Positions 31,126-39,568 of a DNA stretch of 64,000 bases are shown here, piece after piece. The position numbers and the translations under genes are program-made. Source of the stretch: an uncultured Alphaproteobacteria bacterium (GTDB lineage Bacteria > Pseudomonadota > Alphaproteobacteria > CAAGCB01 > CAG-977); the NCBI GenBank assembly GCA_944393745.1, contig CALYBD010000006.1, positions 1-64,000 on the forward strand, read 5' to 3'. Under the pieces are notes generated by a model that was given only the letters and a program-made list of their open reading frames with translations, made no database searches and was not told the DNA's origin. The stretch's first letter is position 1, and every line of letters starts with the position of its first letter.

Positions 31126-32262
31126 CTAAAGTGCTTCGGCACCCGAAATAATTTCCGTTAATTCTCTTGTAATCATTGTCTGGCGCGTACGATTGTATAT
31201 CAGCGTCAGATCGTCAATAATGTCCGCCGCATTATTTGTTGCATTGTCCATTGCCGTCATTCGCGCCCCGTTTTCGGAAGCTGCAGATTCCAACGAAGCG
31301 CGGAAAATCAATGCCGTCAGCATTTCCGGCAACAATACATTCAACAATTCCAGCGGATTTTCAGGTTCGTAATCGTATTCCAGCGGATCTATGTCCAACA
31401 AAGGCTGGTCACTGATTTTATCAATGCCCAAAATCCGACGTTCTTGTGTTGTTTTATATTGACTCTGTTTGGCTCTGACACCGCCGGAAATTCCGCGAAC
31501 AATCCCCTTCCCTTTGCCCAAAGAGCCGCTTTTGGCCCGTGACGGACGTTGCAGCTGAAAAGTGCTGCCTTCACTGCCGTCAACCAAAAATCCCCACGGG
31601 TTTTCGCCGGTAAACGGCTGCAAAATACGCGCTGCCTGCATCGGAACAATCGGGCGAATCCGCACTTCCTGCGAAATGGCGGAATGAAAATGATTATAAA
31701 CAACGGAACACGCGTCTATGGTTCCTTTTTCAAACATACTGATCAAATGCATGGCCATATTTTCGGCGTCTGCCAGCTGATCCGACGCACTGATCCGACT
31801 GTTAAAAGTCGCCACAATCTGCTTGCCGAACTGATCGCGTAAAAGATCCGTCGCCTTTGATCCCACGCAAATCAAACGTACGATCCGCCCCTGAGACTGC
31901 AAATGTTCTATAAACTGCGCGGCCTTTTTTACAATATTTAAATTAAAACCGCTGCACAAACCGCGCGACGAGGCAAAAACAATCACCAAATGCCGCTGGT
32001 CTTCGCCGTCACCCGTAATCAAACGCGGCATTTCATAACGCGGCGGCAAACCGTTTGCAATATCTTGCGCACGCAAAAAAGAAACCGTCTTGCCCAAACG
32101 CAACACAATCCGCCCCAAAGAAGCTGTAAAATATCCCGAATCCGCAATCGCCTGCTGCGACTGGCGCAAACGAGAAGCGGCAACCATCTTCATGGCCGAA
32201 GTAATCTTGCGCGTCGACTTAATGGAAGCAATACGGTTTCGCAGTTCTCTTAAATTTGCCAT
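31126..32262 (-). CDS. atpG: ATP synthase F1 gamma subunit with internal insertion
   Basis: Central rotor shaft. Both conserved ends are present: N-terminal RIASIKSTRKITSAMKMVAA and C-terminal ARMTAMDNATNNAADII through TRELTEIISGAEAL. At 378 aa it is about 80-90 residues longer than usual. The extra stretch lies at about residues 212-290, between the central globular domain and the C-terminal helix; it is basic and Gly/Ser-rich (SGSLGKGKGIVRGISGG) and ends acidic. A smaller extra loop lies at 62-90. The frame is continuous, so this is an insertion and not a frameshift. Confidence 0.93.
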   Translation of the reverse strand: MANLRELRNRIASIKSTRKITSAMKMVAASRLRQSQQAIADSGYFTASLGRIVLRLGKTVSFLRAQDIANGLPPRYEMPRLITGDGEDQRHLVIVFASSRGLCSGFNLNIVKKAAQFIEHLQSQGRIVRLICVGSKATDLLRDQFGKQIVATFNSRISASDQLADAENMAMHLISMFEKGTIDACSVVYNHFHSAISQEVRIRPIVPMQAARILQPFTGENPWGFLVDGSEGSTFQLQRPSRAKSGSLGKGKGIVRGISGGVRAKQSQYKTTQERRILGIDKISDQPLLDIDPLEYDYEPENPLELLNVLLPEMLTALIFRASLESAASENGARMTAMDNATNNAADIIDDLTLIYNRTRQTMITRELTEIISGAEAL

Positions 32263-32280
32263 CGGTGTATCCCTACAACA

Positions 32281-33813
32281 TTAAGAAAACTTTTTGATAA
32301 AATCGTCTAAAAAGAACCGCAGATCTTCTTCGGTTTCCGGCGTCAACACTTTTTCATCGCGAATCGATTCCAAAACCGAAGGAACCGTCGCCTTTAACTG
32401 TGTCAGCATTTCCGTTTCAAAACGTGAAATCTTTTCAACGGGTAAATCGTCCAGATAACCGCGGATCCCCGTAAAAATAGAAACAACCTCTTCTTCCGCG
32501 GACATCGGGTGATATTGTTTTTGTTTCAACAGTTCGGTTAAACGGGAACCGCGATTTAACAATTTCTGCGTTGCCGGATCCAAATCCGAAGCAAACTGAG
32601 AAAATGCCGCCATTTCGCGATACTGCGCCAGTTCCAGTTTAATTGAACCGGCGACTTGCTTCATCGCTTTGATCTGCGCGGCAGATCCCACACGAGAAAC
32701 GGAAATACCGACGTTGACCGCCGGTCGAATGCCCTGATAAAACAAAGCGCTTTCCAAAAAGATCTGTCCGTCCGTAATGGAAATGACGTTTGTCGGAATG
32801 TACGCGGAAACGTCACCGGCCTGTGTTTCAATCACAGGCAGAGCCGTTAATGAACCGGCCCCCAATTCGTCATTCATCTTTGCCGCGCGTTCCAACAAAC
32901 GGGAATGCAAATAAAACACGTCACCGGGATACGCTTCACGACCTGGCGGACGGCGTAACAGCAAAGACATCTGACGATAAGCGACCGCGTGCTTTGACAA
33001 ATCGTCATAAAAAACAACCGCATGCATTCCGTTATCACGGAAATATTCGCCCATTGCGCACCCCGTGTACGGCGCAATAAACTGTAAAGGCGCCGATTCG
33101 GAAGCCGTTGCCGCCACGATAATCGTATAATCCAGTGCACCGTATTGTTCCAGAATGTGCATCACTTGGGCAACCGTTGATCGTTTCTGTCCGACGGCCA
33201 CATAAATGCAAAACATTTTTTCTTTGTCGTTTTTCGCCTGATCATTCATAGTTTTCTGGTTAATAATCGTATCCAGAATGATCGCCGTTTTTCCCGTCTG
33301 ACGATCACCGATGATCAGTTCACGCTGTCCGCGCCCGATCGGAATCAAGGAATCGATAGCCTTCAATCCCGTCTGCAACGGTTCATGCACACTGCGGCGC
33401 GTAATAATTCCCGGCGCCTTAACGTCAACGGCTCGATATTCCGCCGCTTCGATTTCGCCTTTACCGTCAATCGGATTGCCCAAAGCATCAACAACGCGTC
33501 CCAGCAAATTCATTCCTACAGGAGCATTAACGATTTCGCCCGTACGTTTAACGGTTTCGCCTTCATGAATATCGGAGTCCTGACCAAAGACAACGGCGCC
33601 GACACTGTCGGTTTCCAAATTCAAAGCCATGCCCTTTAAGCCGCCTTCAAATTCCACCAATTCGCCGGCCTGCACTCTGTCCAAGCCATAAATACGCGCA
33701 ATCCCATCACCGACCGAAAGCACTTGCCCGACTTCGGACATATCCGGTTCGGCACCGAAATTTTCAATTCGTTCTTTTAATAAAGATGAAATTTCCGTTG
33801 CTTGGAGATTCAT
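32281..33813 (-). CDS. atpA: ATP synthase F1 alpha subunit
   Basis: Regulatory nucleotide-binding subunit (510 aa), with Walker [14 protein letters not shown] near residue 170, the arginine-finger segment [20 protein letters not shown] and the conserved [11 protein letters not shown] start of the beta barrel. It overlaps atpH by four bases and precedes atpG by 18. Confidence 0.97.
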   Translation of the reverse strand: MNLQATEISSLLKERIENFGAEPDMSEVGQVLSVGDGIARIYGLDRVQAGELVEFEGGLKGMALNLETDSVGAVVFGQDSDIHEGETVKRTGEIVNAPVGMNLLGRVVDALGNPIDGKGEIEAAEYRAVDVKAPGIITRRSVHEPLQTGLKAIDSLIPIGRGQRELIIGDRQTGKTAIILDTIINQKTMNDQAKNDKEKMFCIYVAVGQKRSTVAQVMHILEQYGALDYTIIVAATASESAPLQFIAPYTGCAMGEYFRDNGMHAVVFYDDLSKHAVAYRQMSLLLRRPPGREAYPGDVFYLHSRLLERAAKMNDELGAGSLTALPVIETQAGDVSAYIPTNVISITDGQIFLESALFYQGIRPAVNVGISVSRVGSAAQIKAMKQVAGSIKLELAQYREMAAFSQFASDLDPATQKLLNRGSRLTELLKQKQYHPMSAEEEVVSIFTGIRGYLDDLPVEKISRFETEMLTQLKATVPSVLESIRDEKVLTPETEEDLRFFLDDFIKKFS

Positions 33814-34370
33814 ATCGCGACACCTTTCATAACAAGATTAAGTTTCTGCAACTTCGTTTTTACGGAAGCATCGGCCATAAACGACCCGACCTGTACGGTC
33901 AGCCCGCCGATCAAAGCGGGATTTACCGTTATGTTCAGATGAATGTCCTTATTAAAAGTTTTTTTAAGCACTTCGGCCAGATGCTGACGCGCCGCATTAT
34001 TTAATGTTTGCGCAGAAACAACAAAAACCGGCAGAATTCCCTTATATTCTTCATACCGTTGCATAAAAACCGGTTCAATTTCAGGAAAAAGGGATAAACG
34101 GCCGTTTTCAATCAAAACGCCCAGAAAATGACGCATCGAATCGGACAAAGCAAGCTGATCGGCAACCAAATCAACTCCCCGGCTGCGAACCCGGCCGTTT
34201 AACAAACGAGACATGATTAATCGTTTAAACTCAGGACTGTCCGACATAAGTTGAACAAGGTCCCGTATTTCACCGGCGACAGCATCGGCCTGATTATGAG
34301 CCACAGCTTCGTCAAACAGAGCTGACGCATATTTTTTCGCCAGTTCCGCTTTGTTGATTTTCTTCGCCAT
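33810..34370 (-). CDS. atpH: ATP synthase F1 delta subunit
   Basis: A 186-aa peripheral-stalk subunit (OSCP). The N-terminal helical domain ([15 protein letters not shown]) and the C-terminal [20 protein letters not shown] signature are present. It is first in the F1 gene cluster; a small TTGCC/GGCAA hairpin lies in the upstream leader near 34391-34405. Confidence 0.94.
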   Translation of the reverse strand: MAKKINKAELAKKYASALFDEAVAHNQADAVAGEIRDLVQLMSDSPEFKRLIMSRLLNGRVRSRGVDLVADQLALSDSMRHFLGVLIENGRLSLFPEIEPVFMQRYEEYKGILPVFVVSAQTLNNAARQHLAEVLKKTFNKDIHLNITVNPALIGGLTVQVGSFMADASVKTKLQKLNLVMKGVAI

Positions 34371-34482
34371 ATTTCCTTCCGTTTAAAAATTTTTGCCCTT
34401 ATGGCAATATCTTTTTATAAACACTCCTTTATAGCAACAAACTTTTTCCTTTTCAAACAGAATAATCAAAACATTCGGCGAC

Positions 34483-34519
34483 ACAAAGAAAAGCCTTCCA
34501 TTAAAAATGAAAGGCTTTT
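34483..34519 (-). terminator. Terminator of the exported-protein operon
   Basis: AAAAGCCTTCCAT (34489-34501) pairs with ATGAAAGGCTTTT (34507-34519), one mismatch, with a T-rich run on the minus strand. It lies 19 bases past the stop of the 636-aa gene. Confidence 0.8.
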
Positions 34520-34537
34520 CCTCACTTTTCCGATTGA

Positions 34538-36448
34538 TTACAGAACCGGACAACCTACCGGCGGGATCGGTGCCAGATCTTCCATATCGCCTTCCAGATT
34601 TTCCTTATATGTCTGGTTGGCCGTTGCATCGGCGGCCGCCGTTAACAGCAGAGAATTAATTTCTGCCGCGTTATCGCGCGTTACACCGACCAGGAATTCC
34701 GTATCCTTCTGCAAAGCGTCCATTGTAACCGTTTCTTCGTCCAAAATCTGAGAAACGGACGGCAACAGCTTTCCGCCGAACGAAGCACGCAGGCTGTTCA
34801 TCTTTGCCTTGGCAGAACTGATTTTTGCGTCCTGCAGCTCTTTCATCTTCTGAACGGCCATGTTGTAATCGGCTTCATTAGCCAGGTCAAACGTTGCCGG
34901 ATTGGGAATCGTATACCCTGCCTTTTCCAAAGTGGCAATGACGTTTTCATTCATTTCTTTGATTGACGCTTCAGCACGTTCTTTGACCGGTTGCTGTTCC
35001 TCTTTGGCAGAAACAAGCATCAGATAAGAACTGATTCTGTTCGTCATCAAAGGCAACGGCATTCTGGGCGTTCCGTCAGAATTGTTTTTGATTTCTCCGG
35101 TTTCGGCATTATAGTCTTCCGGCCGATAACGAACGGTATTTCCGTGCCGTTCAACCAAATTCGACAATTCACCGTCAGCCGCGAAATTATTAATCGACTG
35201 CGTTACCTTAAACCACGGATCCGGCAGTTCCGATGCCATTTCGGGAATCTGTTTTTCAACATTCATGATATACACAGATTCACGCCAGGGCGGCAAAGGC
35301 TTCTGCGGCAGATACGGCGCATCCATCTTCGGTGTGGAATAACCGCTTCTCAGGTTATACGACTGTAATGCCGAAACATAAGCCAGATGTTTTTGATAAA
35401 ATGGTCCTTTATTAATACGGGCACATACATTCTTTTTACCGTCTGTCGCGCCGCACCATTTATCATCGGCTGTTGCCGCCGCATCATTGTAACTGACAGA
35501 AGAAACCGTAATTTCGGGAACTTCGCCGTTATAGTAGTCTTCCGGCAGATAAGAATCCGATGCGCTCATTTTCGGACGCGCCGGGAAAGCACGTGTCCGC
35601 GCAACCCGATTTCCTTCACCGTCCGTGACATAATAAACCGTGGTGTAATGTTTTTCCAATTCCGCATAGAAGTTATCCAAATACACATCATAAACGTGTT
35701 TTTGGTCAACCCACGGTGAAAAGGCTTTTTTCAGATTACCCCATTTTTTCGGATAAGCATAAACATCTTTCAACACGGTATATCCGACATCCCAGCGGAC
35801 TTTTCCGTACGCCGAAGCTTCGTCCATATCCATATCCGTTGTTGCCGTTTCGGCTTCGGCCGTACCGGCTTCCACCATTTTCATGGCTTCTTCTTCGGAT
35901 GTATTTTCGTCAATGGACGCATACGGCGAATCGGAATCCGTTGTCTGCGTCGTTGAGGCATCTTCAGAAGAATCACCCGCGTTAATTTTTGCCTCTAACG
36001 CGCTGAGCTGAGAGGAAGATTCTTCATCGCTTAGCGAATCGGACGCTTCGGCCAAAAGTGTGGAAGCACTGTCTTCTGCCCAAGCGGAAACTTTTTTCCA
36101 TACGGCCGCACCGTCAGAAAAATGCTCGTTAAGCTGAGAGATGTTGCATTCTATGTTCTGAGCCAAACGGCGTTCGATTTCATTATATTTTTCAATACTT
36201 TCCTTGTATTCTTCCAGCTGTTGTTTTTCCGACAGCAGCGAAGTCGCCGTCTGATGCAGATCAAGAGCCGTATTCACATCATCTCTGACTTCTCCTAATT
36301 TCGGATATTGCTGAAAACTGGTATTGGCAACCGTTTCTTTAATTTCCGGCTTTTTATAATCGGCCTTGGCCAAGCTGGAGGAAAAAACAAAGAATCCGGT
36401 GGACAGTATCGTTACTGTCATAAGCGTGTTTTTCAAAGAAGGTTTCAT
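34538..36448 (-). CDS. Large exported coiled-coil protein of the T4SS-like locus
   Basis: Protein of 636 aa with a signal peptide (cleavage after AKA). A helical region at 60-125 (LLSEKQQLEEYKESIEKYNE) is followed by an acidic Ser/Thr/Glu-rich linker (about 150-205), a large central domain with few motifs and a helical C-terminal part ending near a lone cysteine (VGCPVL). It is the last of five exported proteins downstream of the VirB2/B3/B4 genes and has its own terminator. I do not recognise the family. By context it could be a pilus-associated or surface component. Confidence 0.8.
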   Translation of the reverse strand: MKPSLKNTLMTVTILSTGFFVFSSSLAKADYKKPEIKETVANTSFQQYPKLGEVRDDVNTALDLHQTATSLLSEKQQLEEYKESIEKYNEIERRLAQNIECNISQLNEHFSDGAAVWKKVSAWAEDSASTLLAEASDSLSDEESSSQLSALEAKINAGDSSEDASTTQTTDSDSPYASIDENTSEEEAMKMVEAGTAEAETATTDMDMDEASAYGKVRWDVGYTVLKDVYAYPKKWGNLKKAFSPWVDQKHVYDVYLDNFYAELEKHYTTVYYVTDGEGNRVARTRAFPARPKMSASDSYLPEDYYNGEVPEITVSSVSYNDAAATADDKWCGATDGKKNVCARINKGPFYQKHLAYVSALQSYNLRSGYSTPKMDAPYLPQKPLPPWRESVYIMNVEKQIPEMASELPDPWFKVTQSINNFAADGELSNLVERHGNTVRYRPEDYNAETGEIKNNSDGTPRMPLPLMTNRISSYLMLVSAKEEQQPVKERAEASIKEMNENVIATLEKAGYTIPNPATFDLANEADYNMAVQKMKELQDAKISSAKAKMNSLRASFGGKLLPSVSQILDEETVTMDALQKDTEFLVGVTRDNAAEINSLLLTAAADATANQTYKENLEGDMEDLAPIPPVGCPVL

Positions 36449-36477
36449 TTTTTTTCTCCTGTCTTTCTAAAAATTGG

Positions 36478-37254
36478 CTACATGTTGCCGAAAATAGGCT
36501 GATCCAAAATAATACTGTCATTACCCAGCTTCATTGCTGATTCAAGCTGTAATTCCGCAGCCAGCAACTGATTATAAACGATCATCAGCTGATATTCCAT
36601 CAAGTGAGCCGCATAATTTGCCCGCTGCGCCTTATTCAGATCATCGGCACTTTCAATTTGTTTTTGAATATCTTCAGCTGCCGTCATCAGTTCCTCCAGG
36701 CGATTTTGCATAAAGGCTGTATAACCGGCAATTTCCACCGCATTGTTATATTTAAACTGCCCTTGATAATACTTCATCAACAGTTTGTCGTATTGTGTCA
36801 TTTCGGAACCTTCTTGATCCCAACCCGGCCGCAGGAAAATAACTTCAATGGCTTTTGCTATTTCCAACGGGTCCTCGGAATCCATCTGCGGGAATGCCTC
36901 CAAAGAGGTAAATTCTTCGTTCTGAGCCGGCGTTGAACCTTCAAAACTGGGCATATCCAATTTAATGTCAGCCATTGACGGCAGCTCGCCGGAACGAATT
37001 TTTTCCAAAGCATTATCGGCAATTTCTTTTAATTTTGCCTGCCCTTCTTTTAACAAAGCCGCCGGAACATGCGGAATAATCGCCGGAACCGAAGTGAAGT
37101 CAAAAACGGGCATTCCCGGAGTTGCTTTCAAAATCATTTTGAACAGACAAATCGGATTGATCGGCATACACCCCGCCTGCGCCGGTGAAGAAGAAAAAGC
37201 CAGCGCCAAACCGACGGCCAAGAACATTTTTTTCATTTTATTCAAAGTCAACAT
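36478..37254 (-). CDS. Exported VirB5/TrbJ-like helical protein (paralogue 4)
   Basis: A 258-aa exported protein with signal peptide ending PAQA. The C-terminal helices (YNNAVEIAGYTAFMQNRLEE, then YAAHLMEYQLMIVYNQLL) resemble the long helical core of VirB5/TrbJ minor pilins. The start at 37254 is chosen for AAAGGA eight bases upstream; ATGs at 37263 and 37236 are also in frame. It overlaps the end of the next gene upstream, suggesting coupling. VirB5 assignment is by architecture and context, not by a strong sequence match. Confidence 0.7.
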   Translation of the reverse strand: MLTLNKMKKMFLAVGLALAFSSSPAQAGCMPINPICLFKMILKATPGMPVFDFTSVPAIIPHVPAALLKEGQAKLKEIADNALEKIRSGELPSMADIKLDMPSFEGSTPAQNEEFTSLEAFPQMDSEDPLEIAKAIEVIFLRPGWDQEGSEMTQYDKLLMKYYQGQFKYNNAVEIAGYTAFMQNRLEELMTAAEDIQKQIESADDLNKAQRANYAAHLMEYQLMIVYNQLLAAELQLESAMKLGNDSIILDQPIFGNM

Positions 37255-38020
37255 CGATTTCATCCTTTTCTTTCACAGAGTATTCGCCTTCCCCTAATTT
37301 CATATCCTTTGCCGGATCCGGTTTTTTATAACCACTGACGGGCAAGGTATTTAAATGTTCGGCCGTTGTTTGTTTCAAATCAACCAGCAACAATGCAATT
37401 TGATTTAAACGTTCATAATTACCGTTCATAATCATCATTGTATTGGCATTAACGGCATCTTGCAGTGTCTCGGCCGTTTTCATCGCTTCGTCTGCTTTCT
37501 TAAAGCGTTCTTCCGACTGCTGTGCCGAATTGACCACCATATAAAAAGATGTTGCCAATGTTTCCGCTTTTGCAGCTTTCAGCATTTCTGCTCTGGTATC
37601 GTCAATTTCGGTTCTTTCACTCATCGAAATTTCTTTATCTTTAGGCGCAAACATTGTGTCCTGAATTTTACTGGAAGCATCTTTTGCCCCGTTTGCCCCT
37701 TCTGCCGCATCGGAAACAGCAGACTTTTTGCCGCCGGTAAAAGCCCCGGACTGCAATGCGCCTGCCGCAGCCTGACCGATCGCCTTTAAATCCCCCGAAA
37801 CAACGGCCTGACCGACAGCCTGAATCTGTGACATGGTCGTTTTAACCTGATTCACACGGCTTAACACCTGCGGGATCGGCTGAAAACGACCGACCAGATT
37901 TGTAATCAAAGAAGCCAGCTTGGCTACGTCAAATGTCGGCCAACCCTGAGCCTTTGCCTCCGATACAGGCATCAGAAGGGATATTGTCAGCATACTTGTC
38001 AAAATAATCTGCTTTTTCAT
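37238..38020 (-). CDS. Exported VirB5-like helical protein (paralogue 3)
   Basis: A 260-aa exported protein (signal peptide ending EAKA or AKAQ). A first helical part (TNLVGRFQPIPQVLSRVNQV) is followed by an Ala/Gly-rich segment, a Lys/Glu middle and a helical C-terminal region (NANTMMIMNGNYERLNQIAL) that fits the VirB5/TrbJ pattern. No cysteines appear in the mature protein. It lies nine bases downstream of paralogue 2. Confidence 0.7.
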   Translation of the reverse strand: MKKQIILTSMLTISLLMPVSEAKAQGWPTFDVAKLASLITNLVGRFQPIPQVLSRVNQVKTTMSQIQAVGQAVVSGDLKAIGQAAAGALQSGAFTGGKKSAVSDAAEGANGAKDASSKIQDTMFAPKDKEISMSERTEIDDTRAEMLKAAKAETLATSFYMVVNSAQQSEERFKKADEAMKTAETLQDAVNANTMMIMNGNYERLNQIALLLVDLKQTTAEHLNTLPVSGYKKPDPAKDMKLGEGEYSVKEKDEIDVDFE

Positions 38021-38029
38021 ATTCTCCTC

Positions 38030-38713
38030 CTAATTACTTTCCAGCGTTGGTTCCGCCGCCAATAAGTTAGCCGCACCGTCAATATGTGATCTTGTAGACG
38101 TGATCAGCTGTTGATAATTGGCCTGTTCCAGTTTCAACAAAGCAATTTTGTTGATTTCATTTTGCAAATCCGTTTCTGCTTCTTTGCTTTCCGCGTCCTG
38201 GCGCAATTTTTCAATTGTAGCAATATCCTTATCCAATTGTTTGCGTGTCGCGATCGCTTTGCCATATCCGGAAGCCGCCGCCGTATATTGGAACTCTATT
38301 CTTTTTTTGGTTATCTCATCGACTTCGGAGATAGAAGCGTTTTCTTTTTGCAAATAAAGGTTTTTCTGCATCCAGTCGATTGCCGCATCAGGATCGTCAG
38401 CTTTACTGTCAAGACCTTCCGGCAACAACAATAAAGCCTGTTTTGTGCCGCCCTTTTCCGCATTTTTATCAAAAATGCCGCCGGCAGCATTTTTTAACAT
38501 GGCTTTCCAGTCCCCGGATCCGCCCAGATTTTGCAGCATGGTCTCAATATTCATGCTGGACTGAACCTGCTTTAACCCGGAACGAATTTCAGAAAGCTGA
38601 TCCAGAATAGCCTGAATTTTCATGGCAACATCCATTGTCGTCTGGGCTTTGGCCGTTGACGGCGCCCCCAATACAGCTAAGACGGAAACAATAAGAGCGT
38701 ATTTACGTAACAT
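38030..38713 (-). CDS. Exported VirB5-like helical protein (paralogue 2)
   Basis: A 227-aa exported protein with signal peptide ending STAKA. The mature chain starts with an amphipathic helix (MDVAMKIQAILDQLSEIRSG) and ends with long helices (LQNEINKIALLKLEQANYQQ), as in VirB5/TrbJ proteins. Same size class and organisation as its neighbours, with low sequence identity by eye. Confidence 0.7.
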   Translation of the reverse strand: MLRKYALIVSVLAVLGAPSTAKAQTTMDVAMKIQAILDQLSEIRSGLKQVQSSMNIETMLQNLGGSGDWKAMLKNAAGGIFDKNAEKGGTKQALLLLPEGLDSKADDPDAAIDWMQKNLYLQKENASISEVDEITKKRIEFQYTAAASGYGKAIATRKQLDKDIATIEKLRQDAESKEAETDLQNEINKIALLKLEQANYQQLITSTRSHIDGAANLLAAEPTLESN

Positions 38714-38743
38714 TTTTTTTCTCCATCTTAATCAAAGGGCAAA

Positions 38744-39421
38744 TTAATCGCACATTGTATCAATAGCCGATGAGGCGACACTGTTGGCTTCCATCAATGT
38801 TGAAGCCGCAAGCTGTTGATACATCACTTTCAACGTTGCCGTGTTTGCACCGATCAACTGCATCTGGTCATCAGAAGCACTTGATGCTTCCTGCGCCTTT
38901 TTCATATCTTCTCCGCTGGCCAGATTCTGTTGCAAAGCAAAAGAGTTCGCCAATCCTGACATTGCCAGTTCTTTTTTCATACTGTCGCGGGCTTCCCAAC
39001 AGACGTTTCGTTGATCCATATCAACCTCTCCTTCAGAACGCCCCATTTCTTTTGCTTTTTCAATAGCGTCCGTCACTTTTTCCGGATCTTTCATAACATC
39101 TTCGGAAAATCCGGCCTTTGACATTTCCTGAGGAACTTCCATCGCTTTCATGCCACCGCTCAAAGCCGACTTCAGCTGTCCGGAAGCAAAATTTTTCAAA
39201 GCATCCATACTCAGCTTGTCGCCCATAGCCTTGGCCTGTTCGATACCGTTCGTAATCTGATCTTTTACTTTCTTTAATTCATCGATATGCTTCGTTAATT
39301 GATCGATCTGTGTTGCCAGTTCCGCACCGATTGTCGGAATCGGAATCGCCTGCGCTTCATTGCGGAAGAAAAAAGAAACCGCCACCAAACCGAAAATTGC
39401 CGTTTTCTTAAAATAGGTCAT
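38744..39421 (-). CDS. Exported VirB5-like helical protein (paralogue 1)
   Basis: A 225-aa exported protein with signal peptide ending EAQA. The mature chain begins IPTIGAELATQIDQLTKHID, is almost wholly helical and ends in a helical NTATLKVMYQQLAASTLMEA block, the pattern of VirB5/TrbJ minor pilins. It holds two cysteines, one at the very C-terminus. It is the first gene after a clear promoter, 50 bases from its -10. Confidence 0.72.
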   Translation of the reverse strand: MTYFKKTAIFGLVAVSFFFRNEAQAIPIPTIGAELATQIDQLTKHIDELKKVKDQITNGIEQAKAMGDKLSMDALKNFASGQLKSALSGGMKAMEVPQEMSKAGFSEDVMKDPEKVTDAIEKAKEMGRSEGEVDMDQRNVCWEARDSMKKELAMSGLANSFALQQNLASGEDMKKAQEASSASDDQMQLIGANTATLKVMYQQLAASTLMEANSVASSAIDTMCD

Positions 39422-39470
39422 AGAAGCCTCCTTTTTATATTTACAGCTTTGTGCACAGCTTTGCTTACTA

Positions 39471-39499
39471 ATTATAGTTTAACCATACAATTGTGGCAA
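39471..39499 (-). promoter_or_regulatory. Promoter of the VirB5-like operon
   Basis: On the minus strand TTGCCA (39499-39494) and TATAAT (39476-39471) are spaced by 17 bases. The -35 overlaps an AATTGTGGCAAAA motif (39489-39501) that also occurs twice near 2.6 kb. This gives the five exported genes a promoter separate from VirB2-B4. Confidence 0.75.
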
Positions 39500-39529
39500 A
39501 ACAATGGTTTTTATTAAGGCAATTATGAC

Positions 39530-39563
39530 AAAAAAAAGACAAAACCGGATCAAAGTCCGGTTT
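39530..39563 (-). terminator. Terminator of the VirB2-B4 operon
   Basis: AAACCGGA (39542-39549) pairs with TCCGGTTT (39556-39563), followed on the minus strand by a T-rich run (eight T). It starts just six bases past the VirB4 stop. Confidence 0.88.
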
Positions 39564-39568
39564 CATCA

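Noticed and set aside
31126-32262. Frameshift or gene fusion as cause of the long atpG
   Set aside because: The frame is continuous with conserved N- and C-terminal ends in the expected order, so an insertion explains it better.
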